Shown: positions 35,331 through 45,673, counted from the stretch's first letter. The stretch is DNA of 64,000 nucleotides from an uncultured Clostridia bacterium (GCA_947584375.1 CANPWL010000007.1:1-64000); one strand, 5' to 3'. Translations and numbers: made by a program. Notes: generated by a model from the sequence alone, not told the origin.

Positions 35331-37808
35331 ATGAAGTATGGATATTTTGATGATGAAAAAAAGGAATATGTGATAAATAATCCGAAAACTCCGTATCCTT
35401 GGATAAATTATTTAGGCTCACAGGAGTTCTTTTCACTTATTTCAAATACGGCAGGCGGATATAGTTTTTTCAAGGACGCACGTTTGAGAAGAATAACAAG
35501 ATACCGCTATAACAATGCTCCAATAGATATGGGCGGAAAGTATTTCTATATAAATGATGGAGAATGCGTATGGTCGCCGGGATGGTCGCCTGTTAAAGCA
35601 GAGCTTGACAGTTACACCTGCCGTCACGGTATGGGATATACCATTATAAAAGGTGAGAAAAACGGGATCAGTGCTGAGGTAACATTTTTTGTTCCACTTA
35701 ATTTCAGAGGAGAGGTTCAGAAGGTTACTTTAGAGAATACTTCAGACAAGCCTAAGACCTTTAAGCTGTTTTCTTTTGTTGAGTGGTGCTTATGGAACGC
35801 TCAGGACGACGGAGAGAATTTTCAGAGGAATTTCAACACAGGCGAGGTTGACATAGAGCGCTCAACGATTTTTCATATCACAGAATATAAAGAACGCAGG
35901 GATCATTTTGCGTTCTATACTGTAAATTGTGATATCGACGGATTTGACACAGACAGAGAGAGCTTTATGGGACTTTATAACGGATTCGGGAACCCTAAGA
36001 CCGTTATGGAAGGCAAGCCTAATAATTCGGTTGCCGACGGTTGGTCGCCGGTTGCTTCGCATTGTATTGTAATTACTTTAAATCCGAATGAAAAACGGGA
36101 TTTGATTTTCCTTCTCGGATATGTTGAAAACACTGATAATGACAAGTGGAATGATGACGGTTCTATAAATAAATCTAAGGCTTATGAAATGATAAAATCT
36201 ATGAATAATATTGAAAAAGCTGATAATGCATTAGCAGAGCTTAAAGACTATTGGGATAAGCTGCTTTCTAAGTATACAGTTAAAACCGGTGATGAAAAGC
36301 TTAACAGAATGGTGAACATTTGGAATCAGTATCAGTGTATGGTTACATTTAATCTAAGCCGTTCAGCGTCATATTTTGAAAGCGGTATCGGCAGAGGAAT
36401 GGGCTTTAGGGATTCAAATCAGGATTTGCTTGGCTTTGTTCATCAGATTCCAGAAAGAGCAAGAGAAAGAATTTTAGATCTTGCTGCCACTCAGCTTCCT
36501 GACGGCGGATGCTATCATCAATATCAGCCTCTTACCAAAAAGGGTAACAATGAGATAGGCGGTGACTTTTCAGACGATCCGCTGTGGATGATACTTTCTA
36601 CTGCACAGTATATTAAAGAAACAGGAGATTATTCGATCCTTGATGAAATGGTTCCTTATGACAATGATGAATCTAAATCGCAAAGAATGATGCATCATCT
36701 TCATCAATCGTTCTACCACGTGGTTAATAATGTGGGACCTCACGGATTGCCGCTTATAGGCAGAGCCGATTGGAACGACTGTTTGAATTTGAATTGTTTT
36801 TCAAGCACTCCGGGCGAGAGCTTTCAGACTTCTACCTCGAAAGACGGAAAGGTTGCGGAGTCTGTTATGGTTGCGGCAATGTTTACGTTTATAGGTCCTG
36901 AGTATGTAAAGCTTTGCGAATATAAGGGACTTGAATCAGAGGTTGAAAAGGCTCAGAAGGCTATCAATGAAATGAAAGAGAATATCATCAAGCATGGCTT
37001 TGACGGAGAGTGGTTTTTGAGAGCTTATGACGACTGCGGAAATAAGGTAGGTTCTAAAGAATGTGAGGAGGGTAAAATCTTTATCGAGCCACAGGGCTTT
37101 TGTGTGATGAGCGGGATAGGCAAGGAAGAGGGTCTTGATATAAAGACGCTTGACAGCGTAAAGAAATACCTTGATACTAAGTATGGTCTTGTTTTGAATA
37201 ACCCTGCGTTTACTAAATACTATATCGAATACGGCGAGATCTCCACATATCCTGCCGGATATAAAGAAAATGCAGGTATATTCTGTCACAATAATGCGTG
37301 GATAATCTGCGCTGAGGCGTTCTTAGGGCGTGGAAATCAGGCTTTTGAATACTATTCAAAGATTGCCCCCGCATACCTTGAGGATATATCTGAAATTCAC
37401 AGAACCGAGCCTTATGTTTATGCTCAGATGATAGCAGGAAAGGATGCAAAGCGACACGGCGAGGCGAAAAACAGTTGGCTTACAGGTACAGCTGCTTGGA
37501 ACTTTGTTGCAGTTTCACAGTATATCTTAGGAATTATCCCTGATTATTCGGGACTTAAGATTGATCCGTCAATTCCAAGCGAATGGGACGGTTTTGAAGT
37601 ATCAAGGGAATTCAGGGGAACAAGATATAATATTACTTTTAGAAACCCTGATAATGTTTCTAAGGGAATTAAAAGTATCATTGTTGATGGTAAACATATT
37701 GACGGAAATGTTCTTCCTATGTTTGAAAGCGGAACAGAACACACTGTCGAGGTTACAATGGGCAAAAAAGGATTCTTTGATAAGATTAAAGAAGAAATAG
37801 CAAAATAA
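35331..37808 (+). CDS. cbp: Cellobiose phosphorylase (GH94)
   Basis: 825 residues. The start [15 protein letters not shown] with [10 protein letters not shown] and NTAGGYSFF matches clostridial cellobiose phosphorylases rather than cellodextrin or chitobiose enzymes. The catalytic acid lies in [10 protein letters not shown], and the second Asp of that motif is residue 483 with this start. It splits cellobiose with phosphate into glucose-1-phosphate and glucose in the cytoplasm, saving ATP. ATG 35331 is preferred over ATG 35319 from the family N-terminus. No signal peptide, as expected. Confidence 0.93.
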   Translation: MKYGYFDDEKKEYVINNPKTPYPWINYLGSQEFFSLISNTAGGYSFFKDARLRRITRYRYNNAPIDMGGKYFYINDGECVWSPGWSPVKAELDSYTCRHGMGYTIIKGEKNGISAEVTFFVPLNFRGEVQKVTLENTSDKPKTFKLFSFVEWCLWNAQDDGENFQRNFNTGEVDIERSTIFHITEYKERRDHFAFYTVNCDIDGFDTDRESFMGLYNGFGNPKTVMEGKPNNSVADGWSPVASHCIVITLNPNEKRDLIFLLGYVENTDNDKWNDDGSINKSKAYEMIKSMNNIEKADNALAELKDYWDKLLSKYTVKTGDEKLNRMVNIWNQYQCMVTFNLSRSASYFESGIGRGMGFRDSNQDLLGFVHQIPERARERILDLAATQLPDGGCYHQYQPLTKKGNNEIGGDFSDDPLWMILSTAQYIKETGDYSILDEMVPYDNDESKSQRMMHHLHQSFYHVVNNVGPHGLPLIGRADWNDCLNLNCFSSTPGESFQTSTSKDGKVAESVMVAAMFTFIGPEYVKLCEYKGLESEVEKAQKAINEMKENIIKHGFDGEWFLRAYDDCGNKVGSKECEEGKIFIEPQGFCVMSGIGKEEGLDIKTLDSVKKYLDTKYGLVLNNPAFTKYYIEYGEISTYPAGYKENAGIFCHNNAWIICAEAFLGRGNQAFEYYSKIAPAYLEDISEIHRTEPYVYAQMIAGKDAKRHGEAKNSWLTGTAAWNFVAVSQYILGIIPDYSGLKIDPSIPSEWDGFEVSREFRGTRYNITFRNPDNVSKGIKSIIVDGKHIDGNVLPMFESGTEHTVEVTMGKKGFFDKIKEEIAK

Positions 37809-37839
37809 AAAAACATTGAAAACCAGAATAATTATAAAA

Positions 37840-37871
37840 ACAGATGCAAAGTATAACTGCATCTGTTTTTT
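37840..37871 (+). terminator. Terminator after cellobiose phosphorylase
   Basis: ACAGATGCA pairs with TGCATCTGT (9 bp) over an 8-base loop, followed by TTTTTTATG. Confidence 0.85.
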
Positions 37872-37958
37872 ATGTAAATTAACTTGATAATAAAGACTGA
37901 ATATGTTATCATTATAATGAATAATTGTATAAAAATGATGTGATATAAGGAGTTATTA

Positions 37959-39563
37959 ATGATTACAGTATCTAATGTAAGTTTACAGTTTGGCGGACAA
38001 ATGCTTTTTAAGGATGTAGATCTAAAGTTTACAAACGGAAACTGTTATGGAATAATCGGTGCAAACGGTGCAGGAAAATCAACATTTTTGAAAATTCTCT
38101 GCGGAGAAATTGAACCAACGACCGGAGAGGTCATTATTCCGAAAGATATAAGGCTGTCCGTACTTAAGCAGGATCATTTTGCTTTTGACGAGTATACAGT
38201 GTTGGATACTGTTATAATGGGGAACGAACGTCTTTATGAAATAATGAAGCAAAAGGATGAGCTTTATGCTAAGGATGATTTTTCAGAGGCAGACGGTGAT
38301 TTGGCGGCAGAGTTGGAGGGCGAATTTGCTGAGCTTAACGGTTGGGAGGCTGAAAGCGACGCCTCAAAGCTGATTCAGGGTCTTGGATTATCTGAAGATC
38401 TTTTGTATGCACAAATGTCGTCCTTGTCGGGTAATGATAAGGTTAAAATTCTTTTGGCACAGGCTCTTTTCGGAAACCCGGATGTTATACTTCTTGACGA
38501 ACCTACTAACCACTTGGATATAGACGCTATACGTTGGCTGGAGGACTTTTTAGCTGAGTATTTCGGTACGGTTTTAGTTGTATCTCATGACAGGCATTTT
38601 TTAAACAATGTTTGCACACATATAGTCGATATTGATTATACCAAAATAAAGATGTATGTCGGAAACTACGAGTTTTGGTATGAATCAAGCCAGTTAATGC
38701 AGAGAATGATTAAACAGCAGAATAAAAAGGCTGAAGAAAAGATAAAAGAACTTCAGGAGTTTATTGCACGTTTTTCTGCTAATAAGTCAAAATCAAAGCA
38801 GGCTACTTCACGAAGAAAGCTGTTAGACAAGCTGACTGTTGAGGAGATGCCTGCGTCGTCGAGAAAATATCCGTATATCGGATTTAACATGGACAGAGAG
38901 CTTGGCAAAGAAGTTCTTTCGGTAAACGGCATTTCAAAAACAGTTGATGGTGAAAAGCTTTTTAATAATATAAGCTTTACGGTAGGCAGGGAAGATAAAA
39001 TTGCTGTAATAGGCGAATCCGAGCAGGCTATTACAATGCTTTTTAAAATTATAATGGAAGAGGAAATTCCTGATGAGGGAGATTTCAAGTGGGGAATTTC
39101 GACTTCTGTATCTTATTTTCCTAAGGATAATTCATCTTTCTTTGAAGGAAAGAGTATGTCAATAATAGATTGGATAAGACAGTATTCCGAAACTGATGAA
39201 ACGGAAACATATCTAAGAGGATTTTTAGGTAAAATGCTATTTTCAGGTGATGAGGTTTATAAGTCGGTGGAAGTGCTTTCGGGAGGAGAAAAGGTAAGAT
39301 GTATGTTCTCGAGGATGATGCTGTTCGGCTCAAATGTTTTGATACTTGACCAGCCTACTAATCATCTTGATCTGGAGAGTATTACTGCTGTAAATAATGG
39401 ATTGTCCGATTTTAAGGGCGTTGTAATTTTTGCGTCTCATGATCATGAAATAATGCAGACCGTTGCAAACAGAATTATCGAGATTACTCCTGACGGAATT
39501 ATAGACCGTCAGGGAACATATGAGGAGTTTTTAGAATTTAAGAAAAGCTATAATGTAAAATAA
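37959..39563 (+). CDS. ABC-F family ATPase with one degenerate ATP site
   Basis: 534 residues, two ABC domains joined by a charged linker (about 235-300), no membrane segments: ABC-F layout (YbiT-like branch). Domain 1 has Walker A GANGAGKST and Walker B ILLDEPTNHLD but a weak signature, LSGND. Domain 2 has a good signature, LSGGEKVR, but its Walker A is lost (IGESEQAITML) and its Walker B glutamate is Gln 465 (LILDQPTNHLD). So only one of the two composite ATP sites looks complete. Most ABC-F proteins act on ribosomes. Confidence 0.9.
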   Translation: MITVSNVSLQFGGQMLFKDVDLKFTNGNCYGIIGANGAGKSTFLKILCGEIEPTTGEVIIPKDIRLSVLKQDHFAFDEYTVLDTVIMGNERLYEIMKQKDELYAKDDFSEADGDLAAELEGEFAELNGWEAESDASKLIQGLGLSEDLLYAQMSSLSGNDKVKILLAQALFGNPDVILLDEPTNHLDIDAIRWLEDFLAEYFGTVLVVSHDRHFLNNVCTHIVDIDYTKIKMYVGNYEFWYESSQLMQRMIKQQNKKAEEKIKELQEFIARFSANKSKSKQATSRRKLLDKLTVEEMPASSRKYPYIGFNMDRELGKEVLSVNGISKTVDGEKLFNNISFTVGREDKIAVIGESEQAITMLFKIIMEEEIPDEGDFKWGISTSVSYFPKDNSSFFEGKSMSIIDWIRQYSETDETETYLRGFLGKMLFSGDEVYKSVEVLSGGEKVRCMFSRMMLFGSNVLILDQPTNHLDLESITAVNNGLSDFKGVVIFASHDHEIMQTVANRIIEITPDGIIDRQGTYEEFLEFKKSYNVK

Positions 39564-39701
39564 AAACCTTGTAAAAATGTATGTTTAAGAATATTTTTGT
39601 AAAATCGAAGTGTTTTTTTAATCATTATAAGGTTGCCTTTATAGGCTATACAATAAGCTGGGGTATTATTTAACAAATCTGTTGCTATGGGAGGGGTCAA
39701 C

Positions 39702-41591
39702 TTGAAAAAACGCAGAAGATGTATCGGAGTATTAATAAGAGGAGTAGAAAATAAGTTTCAAAAATCTGTTTTAGAAGGTATACTTCGTCAGGCATATGCA
39801 TTGGATTATAATGTCGCAATTTTTTCAATGATTGACGAGAATTTATATTTGAAAGAATTTGAGGTCGGAGAAGAAAATATTTTTTCACTTATAAATCCTC
39901 AGTTGATTGACGGTTTTATATATTCACAGACTTCATTCCAGACTAATGAGCTTCAGACAGAAACAACAGAGATATTAAAAAAGTTCGGCAAGCCGGTTGT
40001 ATGCATTGATTTTAAGAACAAATCATTTCCCTACACAATGGTTGATGACCAAAGGGGATTTTCAAATTTGGTTTCACACTTAATAGAAGAGCATAACTGT
40101 AAGAAAATTTATTGTCTTACTGGATTAGCTGATTTTCATCAAACTAAGGTCAGACTTAAAGGATATTATGACGCCATGGACTCTCATGGATTGTTTTATG
40201 ATGACAGTTATATCTTTGAGGGGGATTTCTGGAAAGACGCTTCAACAAAGCTTGCAGAGGATATCTATGAGGGAAAAGTAGAGCGTCCGGATGCAATTGC
40301 TTGTCATAACGACTGGATGGCAATACATCTTTGCAACAGGCTTACTGATTTTGGCATAAGAGTTCCTGAGGATATTGCAATAGTCGGATATGACGGAGTA
40401 AGTGAATCACGGGATAATGTTCCTACTATAACAACGTATCAAACCCCTGATATAGATGCAGGAGTTGACGCTGTATGTACGCTTTATAGAATTCTTACAG
40501 GCAAAGAATGTACAAAAGCCTATCATACAGGCGGATATATCATAATGGGTGAAAGCTGTGGCTGTAATGAAGATGTATCCGGTAATATGGATAAACAAAA
40601 GACGCAGATCAGTGAAGTGCGTACATATAAAGAGCTTTACAGAACAAGTAATATGCTTGAAAAGCTTACTGCGGCGAAATCATTTGATGAATTTTGCAAT
40701 ATTTTGATGGAGCTTACTTACATTATTCGTGATTGTACAAAGATTGACTTGTGTATGTGCAACGACTGGGACAGCCTGGAAAGCGATAAGAGTTATAATA
40801 CAAATGGATATACTGAAAAAGTTACTCCCGTTTTAAAAGACTCAGCAGAAAGAATTCCTTTCAAAACTAAGTTTATGTATCCTGATTTGTGGACTGATAA
40901 AGAACAACCGGGAGCATACTATTTCTTTCCGATACACTTCAATGACAGAACCTTTGGATATGTTGTATTTATATATGAAAACACATATGAATCTTGTGAT
41001 GAGGTTTATTGGGATTGGATAAAATCATTATCCATTTCGCTGGAATTTATGAGAACTTCAATTTGTATGCAAACTTTAAATAATATGCTAAGACAGGATT
41101 CTATGACCGATCAGCTTACAGGAATAAATAATACTTACGGTTACAAGAAATCGTGCGACGAACTTATTAAAAAGCTTAAAGATACAGATTTGAATATGCT
41201 TGTTATTTCTGTGGATATGGATAATCTAAAAGTCACCAATGATACTTACGGTCACTTGGAAGGAAATAACGCCATTAAAACAGTTGCAAATGCTTTGCGT
41301 GTAGCTTGTATAAAGAACGAAGTTTGTGCCAGAATAGGCGGAGATGAGTTTGTAATATTGGGAATAGGAAATTATACAAATGATGATGCAGATGAAATCC
41401 TTGCAAATATCAATGATTATCTTTCTAAATATAATAAAGCCTCTGACAAGCCATATGAGGTACACACAAGTATGGGTTATGCAATAAGAGAATATTATGA
41501 CGGCTTTAAGTATGAAGAAGTCTTAAAAGAAGCTGATGTCAATATGTATAAAAATAAAGCAAAATACAAAGGCTTAAAGAATATAAGATAG
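39702..41591 (+). CDS. Sugar-binding (LacI/Peripla_BP_3-like) plus GGDEF protein
   Basis: 629 residues. Residues about 1-300 form a periplasmic-binding-protein-like domain as in LacI regulators (RPDAIACHNDWMAIHLCNRL, GYDGVSESR), without a helix-turn-helix, signal peptide or membrane segment. A middle region (about 320-460) may be GAF-like. The C-terminus (about 470-629) is a GGDEF domain with DQLTGINNTYGY and ARIGGDEFVIL intact. It may be a soluble sugar-responsive diguanylate cyclase. Start TTG 39702 sits 6 bases after GGGAGGGG; ATG 39687 would overlap that site. Confidence 0.85.
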   Translation: MKKRRRCIGVLIRGVENKFQKSVLEGILRQAYALDYNVAIFSMIDENLYLKEFEVGEENIFSLINPQLIDGFIYSQTSFQTNELQTETTEILKKFGKPVVCIDFKNKSFPYTMVDDQRGFSNLVSHLIEEHNCKKIYCLTGLADFHQTKVRLKGYYDAMDSHGLFYDDSYIFEGDFWKDASTKLAEDIYEGKVERPDAIACHNDWMAIHLCNRLTDFGIRVPEDIAIVGYDGVSESRDNVPTITTYQTPDIDAGVDAVCTLYRILTGKECTKAYHTGGYIIMGESCGCNEDVSGNMDKQKTQISEVRTYKELYRTSNMLEKLTAAKSFDEFCNILMELTYIIRDCTKIDLCMCNDWDSLESDKSYNTNGYTEKVTPVLKDSAERIPFKTKFMYPDLWTDKEQPGAYYFFPIHFNDRTFGYVVFIYENTYESCDEVYWDWIKSLSISLEFMRTSICMQTLNNMLRQDSMTDQLTGINNTYGYKKSCDELIKKLKDTDLNMLVISVDMDNLKVTNDTYGHLEGNNAIKTVANALRVACIKNEVCARIGGDEFVILGIGNYTNDDADEILANINDYLSKYNKASDKPYEVHTSMGYAIREYYDGFKYEEVLKEADVNMYKNKAKYKGLKNIR

Positions 41592-41597
41592 TTAATT

Positions 41598-41628
41598 AAC
41601 AGGACAAAGCAAGTTGTTTTGTCCTGTT
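41598..41628 (+). terminator. Terminator of the GGDEF gene
   Basis: AACAGGACAAA pairs with TTTGTCCTGTT (11 bp) over a 9-base loop, followed by TAAGC. Confidence 0.8.
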
Positions 41629-41641
41629 TAAGCAAGCAAAA

Positions 41642-41665
41642 AGGCATACGGTTTTCCGTATGCCT
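41642..41665 (-). terminator. Terminator of the hydrogenase operon
   Basis: AGGCATACGG and CCGTATGCCT form a perfect 10-bp stem with a TTTT loop. On the minus strand it follows hndD and is followed by TTTTTGC. With the previous hairpin it separates two convergent units. Confidence 0.82.
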
Positions 41666-41689
41666 AAATTTGTATCATATTTTGAGCTG

Positions 41690-43456
41690 TTATTTATAAA
41701 GCTCTCTCTTAACATATGTTGTGTGGAGAATATGATGAGCCTTTTCACTTCCCGGTTCGCCGAAGAATTCTTTGTAAACTTGTTTGATAGCCGGGTTTTC
41801 GTGAGATTTTCTAATTGATTTGTTAGCGTCATTATTGTAAAGAACGCTTGCTCTTAATGCCTGAATGTCAACAGTATTTCTTACAGAACCAGGCTGCTGA
41901 GGCTGACCGCCTCCGTTTACGCATCCGCCCGGACAACCCATTATCTCGATGAAGTGGTAATCAGCTTCTCCGCTTTCAACCTTTTTAAGAAGTTCTTTAG
42001 CATTTGCAAGCCCAGAAACTACTGCAATTTTTACATTCATACCTGCAACGTCATAGTTTGCTTCTTTAATGCCCTTTGTTCCGCGAACTTCTTTGAAGTC
42101 AACGCTTTCAAGCTCTTCACCTGTCAATGTTTCAACAGCAGTACGAAGTGCAGCCTCCATAACTCCGCCAGTCGCACCGAAGATAACTCCTGCACCGGTT
42201 GAGATGCCCAAAGGATCGTCAAACTCTTCATCGCCTAGTTCGAGGAACTTGATACCTGCTCTTTCAATCATTCTTGCAAGTTCTCTTGTAGTAATAGAAA
42301 TGTCAACGTCAGGAACACCTGCTGCGTCCTCGTCATCTCTTCCTATTTCAAACTTCTTAGCTGTACAAGGCATAACCGCAACAACAACAATATCCTTAGG
42401 ATCGAGTCCCATTTTTTCTGCATAGTAAGTTTTAACAGTTGCACCGAACATCTGCATAGGTGATTTGCAGCTTGAAAGATTTTCTGTTAATTCAGGGAAG
42501 TAGTGTTCGCAGTATTTGACCCATCCCGGCGAGCAGGAGGTGATAAGCGGAAGTTTTCCGCCGTTTTGAACCCTGTCCACAAATTCGTGAGCCTCCTCCA
42601 TGATTGTAAGGTCAGCTCCAAAGTCAGTATCAAATACCTTGTCAAAGCCCAGTCTGCGAAGTGCAGCAGCCATTTTGCCCTCTACATCTGTTCCGATAGG
42701 AAGTCCGAAAGCCTCTCCCAGAGCGGCTCTTACAGCAGGAGCTGTCTGGACAATAACAGTTTTGGTTTCGTCAGCGATAGCCTCGAAAACTTCTGAAGTG
42801 TTGTCTTTCTCGTATAACGCACCCGTAGGACAAACAGCAATACACTGTCCGCAGGATACGCATGAGGTGTTTCCTAAATCATCTTCAAAAGCACAGCTTA
42901 TGTTTGTATTAAAGCCTCTTTCGTTAGCACCTATAACACCGATGCCTTGCGTTTTAGCACAAGCCGCTACACAGCGTCTGCAAAGAATACACTTGCTGTT
43001 ATCTCTGACCATATGAGCAGATGAGCAGTCAAGAATTGACTCAGTTTTTGCTCCGTCATAAATACTTTCATCTTCTATCTTGTAATCTTTAGCAAGCTTT
43101 TGAAGTTCACAGTTTCCGCTTCTTACGCATGAAAGACACGTTCTGTTGTGGTTTGAAAGAATGAGCTCTAATGTTTTCTTTCTTGAGTCGATTACCTTTG
43201 GTGTGCTTGTGAATATGTTCATGCCCTCTGAGATAGGGTATACACAGGAAGCAACAATTTTCTTAGGTCCAAAGCCGTCGCCTCTTTTTTCCTGCGCCTC
43301 AACAACGCAGATACGGCAAGCTCCTATTTCATTGATCTCCTTCAAGAAACAAAGTGTAGGAATCTCGACATTTGCAAGGCGAGCCGCTTCAAGGATCGTT
43401 GAACCTTTAGGAGCCTGATAGTCTGCTCCGTTGATTTTAATATTAATCATATCCAT
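41690..43456 (-). CDS. hndD: [FeFe] hydrogenase catalytic subunit, HndD-type
   Basis: 588 residues. Order: N-terminal [2Fe-2S] domain (about 1-78), His-Cys [4Fe-4S] domain (about 79-118), two [4Fe-4S] ferredoxin motifs (CILCRRCVAAC and CVSCGQCIAVC), the H-cluster domain with TSCSPGW, MPCTAKKFE and GCPGGCVNGGGQP, and a small-subunit-like tail. The L1 motif is TSCSP rather than TSCCP. With HndA-C it should reduce protons or oxidise H2 coupled to NAD(P) and possibly ferredoxin. RBS GGGAGG. Last gene of the operon. Confidence 0.94.
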   Translation of the reverse strand: MDMINIKINGADYQAPKGSTILEAARLANVEIPTLCFLKEINEIGACRICVVEAQEKRGDGFGPKKIVASCVYPISEGMNIFTSTPKVIDSRKKTLELILSNHNRTCLSCVRSGNCELQKLAKDYKIEDESIYDGAKTESILDCSSAHMVRDNSKCILCRRCVAACAKTQGIGVIGANERGFNTNISCAFEDDLGNTSCVSCGQCIAVCPTGALYEKDNTSEVFEAIADETKTVIVQTAPAVRAALGEAFGLPIGTDVEGKMAAALRRLGFDKVFDTDFGADLTIMEEAHEFVDRVQNGGKLPLITSCSPGWVKYCEHYFPELTENLSSCKSPMQMFGATVKTYYAEKMGLDPKDIVVVAVMPCTAKKFEIGRDDEDAAGVPDVDISITTRELARMIERAGIKFLELGDEEFDDPLGISTGAGVIFGATGGVMEAALRTAVETLTGEELESVDFKEVRGTKGIKEANYDVAGMNVKIAVVSGLANAKELLKKVESGEADYHFIEIMGCPGGCVNGGGQPQQPGSVRNTVDIQALRASVLYNNDANKSIRKSHENPAIKQVYKEFFGEPGSEKAHHILHTTYVKRELYK

Positions 43457-43469
43457 TTAAAACGCCTCC

Positions 43470-45263
43470 CTACTTCTTTGATATTGCGCCGAACTTACAT
43501 TTTTCAATACAAGCTCCGCACTTAATACATTTACTTTGATCGATTTTATGTGGATTTTTAACGCTTCCTTCAATAGCTCCGGCAGGACACTGTCTTGCAC
43601 AAAGAGTACATCCCTTACATTTATCCGGATCGATAACGTATTTGAGAAGGTCTTTACAAACTCCTGCAGGACAGGTCTTGTCAACAACGTGTGCAATGTA
43701 CTCGTCTTTAAAATAGCGAAGAGTTGAAAGAACAGGGTTCGGCGCTGTTTGTCCGAGTCCGCAAAGGGAATTGTTCTTTATGTAATAGCATAACTCTTCG
43801 ATTCTATCTAAGTCCTCAAGTGTTGCCTGACCTTTTGTAACCTTGTCAAGAAGCTCATATAAGCGCTTTGTACCGATACGGCAAGGCGTACATTTTCCGC
43901 AGGATTCGTCAACTGTGAACGCCAAGAAGAACTTAGCAATATCAACCATACAGTTGTCTTCGTCCATAACGATAAGTCCTCCTGAACCCATCATCGAACC
44001 GATAGCGATAAGGTTATCGTAGTCAATTTCAATATCATAATGTTCAGCAGGAATACATCCGCCCGAAGGACCTCCTGTTTGCGCAGCCTTAAATTTCTTT
44101 CCGTTAGGTATTCCGCCGCCGATCTCTTCAATAATAGTTCTCAGCTTTGTACCCATTGGGATCTCGACAAGACCGGTGTTTTTGATTTTACCGCCGAGTG
44201 CAAATACCTTTGTACCCTTTGATTTTTCTGTACCCATTGATGCAAACCAATCTGCTCCGTTTACAATGATTTGTGGTATGTTTGCATATGTTTCAACATT
44301 ATTGAGTATAGTAGGCTTGCCGAACAAGCCCTTTTCAGCAGGGAACGGAGGACGAGGACGAGGTTCTCCTCTGTTGCCCTCAATTGACGTCATAAGAGCA
44401 GTTTCCTCACCGCAAACGAAAGCTCCTGCACCAAGACGCAGACCAATGTCAAAGTCAAAGCCTGTGCCGAAGATGTCTTTACCTAAAAGTCCGTATTCTC
44501 TTGCCTGATTGATAGCAATTTCCAAACGCTTAACAGCGATAGGATATTCAGCACGAACGTAAATATAACCCTGTGAAGCTCCGATTGCATAACCTGCAAT
44601 AGCCATTGCTTCCAAAACAACGTGCGGGTCTCCCTCTAAAACAGAACGATCCATAAATGCTCCCGGATCGCCCTCGTCGGCATTACAGCAAACGTATTTT
44701 TGGTCAGCGTCAGGAACGATATTACGGGCAAGCTTCCACTTCATACCTGTCGGGAAGCCGCCGCCTCCACGTCCGCGAAGACCCGAATCGAGAATAGTCT
44801 GGATAACCTCATCAGGCGTCATTTCGGTAAGTACCTTACCCAAAGCCTCATATCCGCCTGTTCCTATATATTCTTCAATATTTTCAGGGTTGATAACACC
44901 GCAGTTTCTCAGTGCAACACGGTGCTGCTTTTTGTAAAACGCTGTGTCATTAAGTGATTTAACGCCTTTGTCGGTAACAGTTTCATCGTATACAAGACGT
45001 GAAACGATTCTTCCCTTTAACAGATGCTCCGAAACGATTTCAGGAATATCGTCTACCTTTACCATTGAGTAGAATGTTCCCTCAGGATAGATGATCATAA
45101 TGGGTCCTAAAGCGCAAAGTCCGAAGCATCCGGTCTTTACTACTTGTACCTCATCGGATAATCCGTTTTTAGCAATTTCGCTTTCCAGCTTTTCAACGAT
45201 TTGTGCACTTCCGGATGAAGTACAGCCTGTTCCGCCGCAGACTAAAACGTGTGAACGATACAT
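43470..45263 (-). CDS. hndC: Hydrogenase NADH/FMN-binding subunit, HndC/NuoF-type
   Basis: 597 residues. N-terminal thioredoxin-like [2Fe-2S] domain (CGGTGCTSSG near residue 9 and a second Cys pair later), then a NuoF-like core with GRGGGGFPTG FMN/NADH site and CNADEGDPG, a [4Fe-4S] motif ESCGKCTPCRIG, and two C-terminal [4Fe-4S] ferredoxin motifs (CKGCTLCARQCP, CIKCGACIEKC). It carries electrons between NAD(P)H and the iron-sulfur chain, and may bifurcate. 13 bases ahead of hndD. Confidence 0.94.
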   Translation of the reverse strand: MYRSHVLVCGGTGCTSSGSAQIVEKLESEIAKNGLSDEVQVVKTGCFGLCALGPIMIIYPEGTFYSMVKVDDIPEIVSEHLLKGRIVSRLVYDETVTDKGVKSLNDTAFYKKQHRVALRNCGVINPENIEEYIGTGGYEALGKVLTEMTPDEVIQTILDSGLRGRGGGGFPTGMKWKLARNIVPDADQKYVCCNADEGDPGAFMDRSVLEGDPHVVLEAMAIAGYAIGASQGYIYVRAEYPIAVKRLEIAINQAREYGLLGKDIFGTGFDFDIGLRLGAGAFVCGEETALMTSIEGNRGEPRPRPPFPAEKGLFGKPTILNNVETYANIPQIIVNGADWFASMGTEKSKGTKVFALGGKIKNTGLVEIPMGTKLRTIIEEIGGGIPNGKKFKAAQTGGPSGGCIPAEHYDIEIDYDNLIAIGSMMGSGGLIVMDEDNCMVDIAKFFLAFTVDESCGKCTPCRIGTKRLYELLDKVTKGQATLEDLDRIEELCYYIKNNSLCGLGQTAPNPVLSTLRYFKDEYIAHVVDKTCPAGVCKDLLKYVIDPDKCKGCTLCARQCPAGAIEGSVKNPHKIDQSKCIKCGACIEKCKFGAISKK

Positions 45264-45281
45264 ATATGTACTCCTCCTTAA

Positions 45282-45644
45282 CTAACTAATTGTATAATCA
45301 GAAACTATCTGACCTCTTATCAAATGACGGTCGATAACTTCCTTTGCTTTTTCAGCGGTCATTTTAACGTATGTTACTTTATCTTTACCCGGTTCCATAA
45401 CTTCAACTATTGGTTCATATTTGCACATACCGATACAGCCGGTTTGTGTAACCATAACCTTGTCTCCGATACCCTTTTCAGCAACGCCTTCTACAAAAGC
45501 GTTAAGCACAGGTCTTGCACCGGCAGCTATTCCGCAGGTCGCCATTCCGACAACTACACGGGTAACATTATCGTCTTCTTCACGAAGTCCGACTTGTCCC
45601 TGCATTTTTTCACGGATAGCTCTTAACTCTTCAAGTGATTTCAT
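45282..45644 (-). CDS. hndB: Hydrogenase thioredoxin-like [2Fe-2S] subunit, HndB-type
   Basis: 120 residues. A stand-alone thioredoxin-like ferredoxin with the cluster cysteines in VGMATCGIAAGARP and TGCIGMCKYEP. Subunits of this kind sit between HndA and HndC in NADP-reducing hydrogenases. It has GGAGG upstream and lies 18 bases ahead of hndC and 29 bases after the GHKL ATPase gene. Confidence 0.92.
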   Translation of the reverse strand: MKSLEELRAIREKMQGQVGLREEDDNVTRVVVGMATCGIAAGARPVLNAFVEGVAEKGIGDKVMVTQTGCIGMCKYEPIVEVMEPGKDKVTYVKMTAEKAKEVIDRHLIRGQIVSDYTIS

Positions 45645-45673
45645 TTATTATTTCCTCCTATTATATTGTTTGA

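Noticed and set aside
42900..43000. Loss of an Fe-S motif in HndD as a sign of a broken hydrogenase
   Set aside because: All ferredoxin and H-cluster motifs except the TSCSP variant are complete, and the operon is intact.
42069..43016. Rightward ORFs opposite hndD
   Set aside because: Ser/Pro-rich products typical of antisense frames of a well-matched gene; hndD and its motifs are certain.
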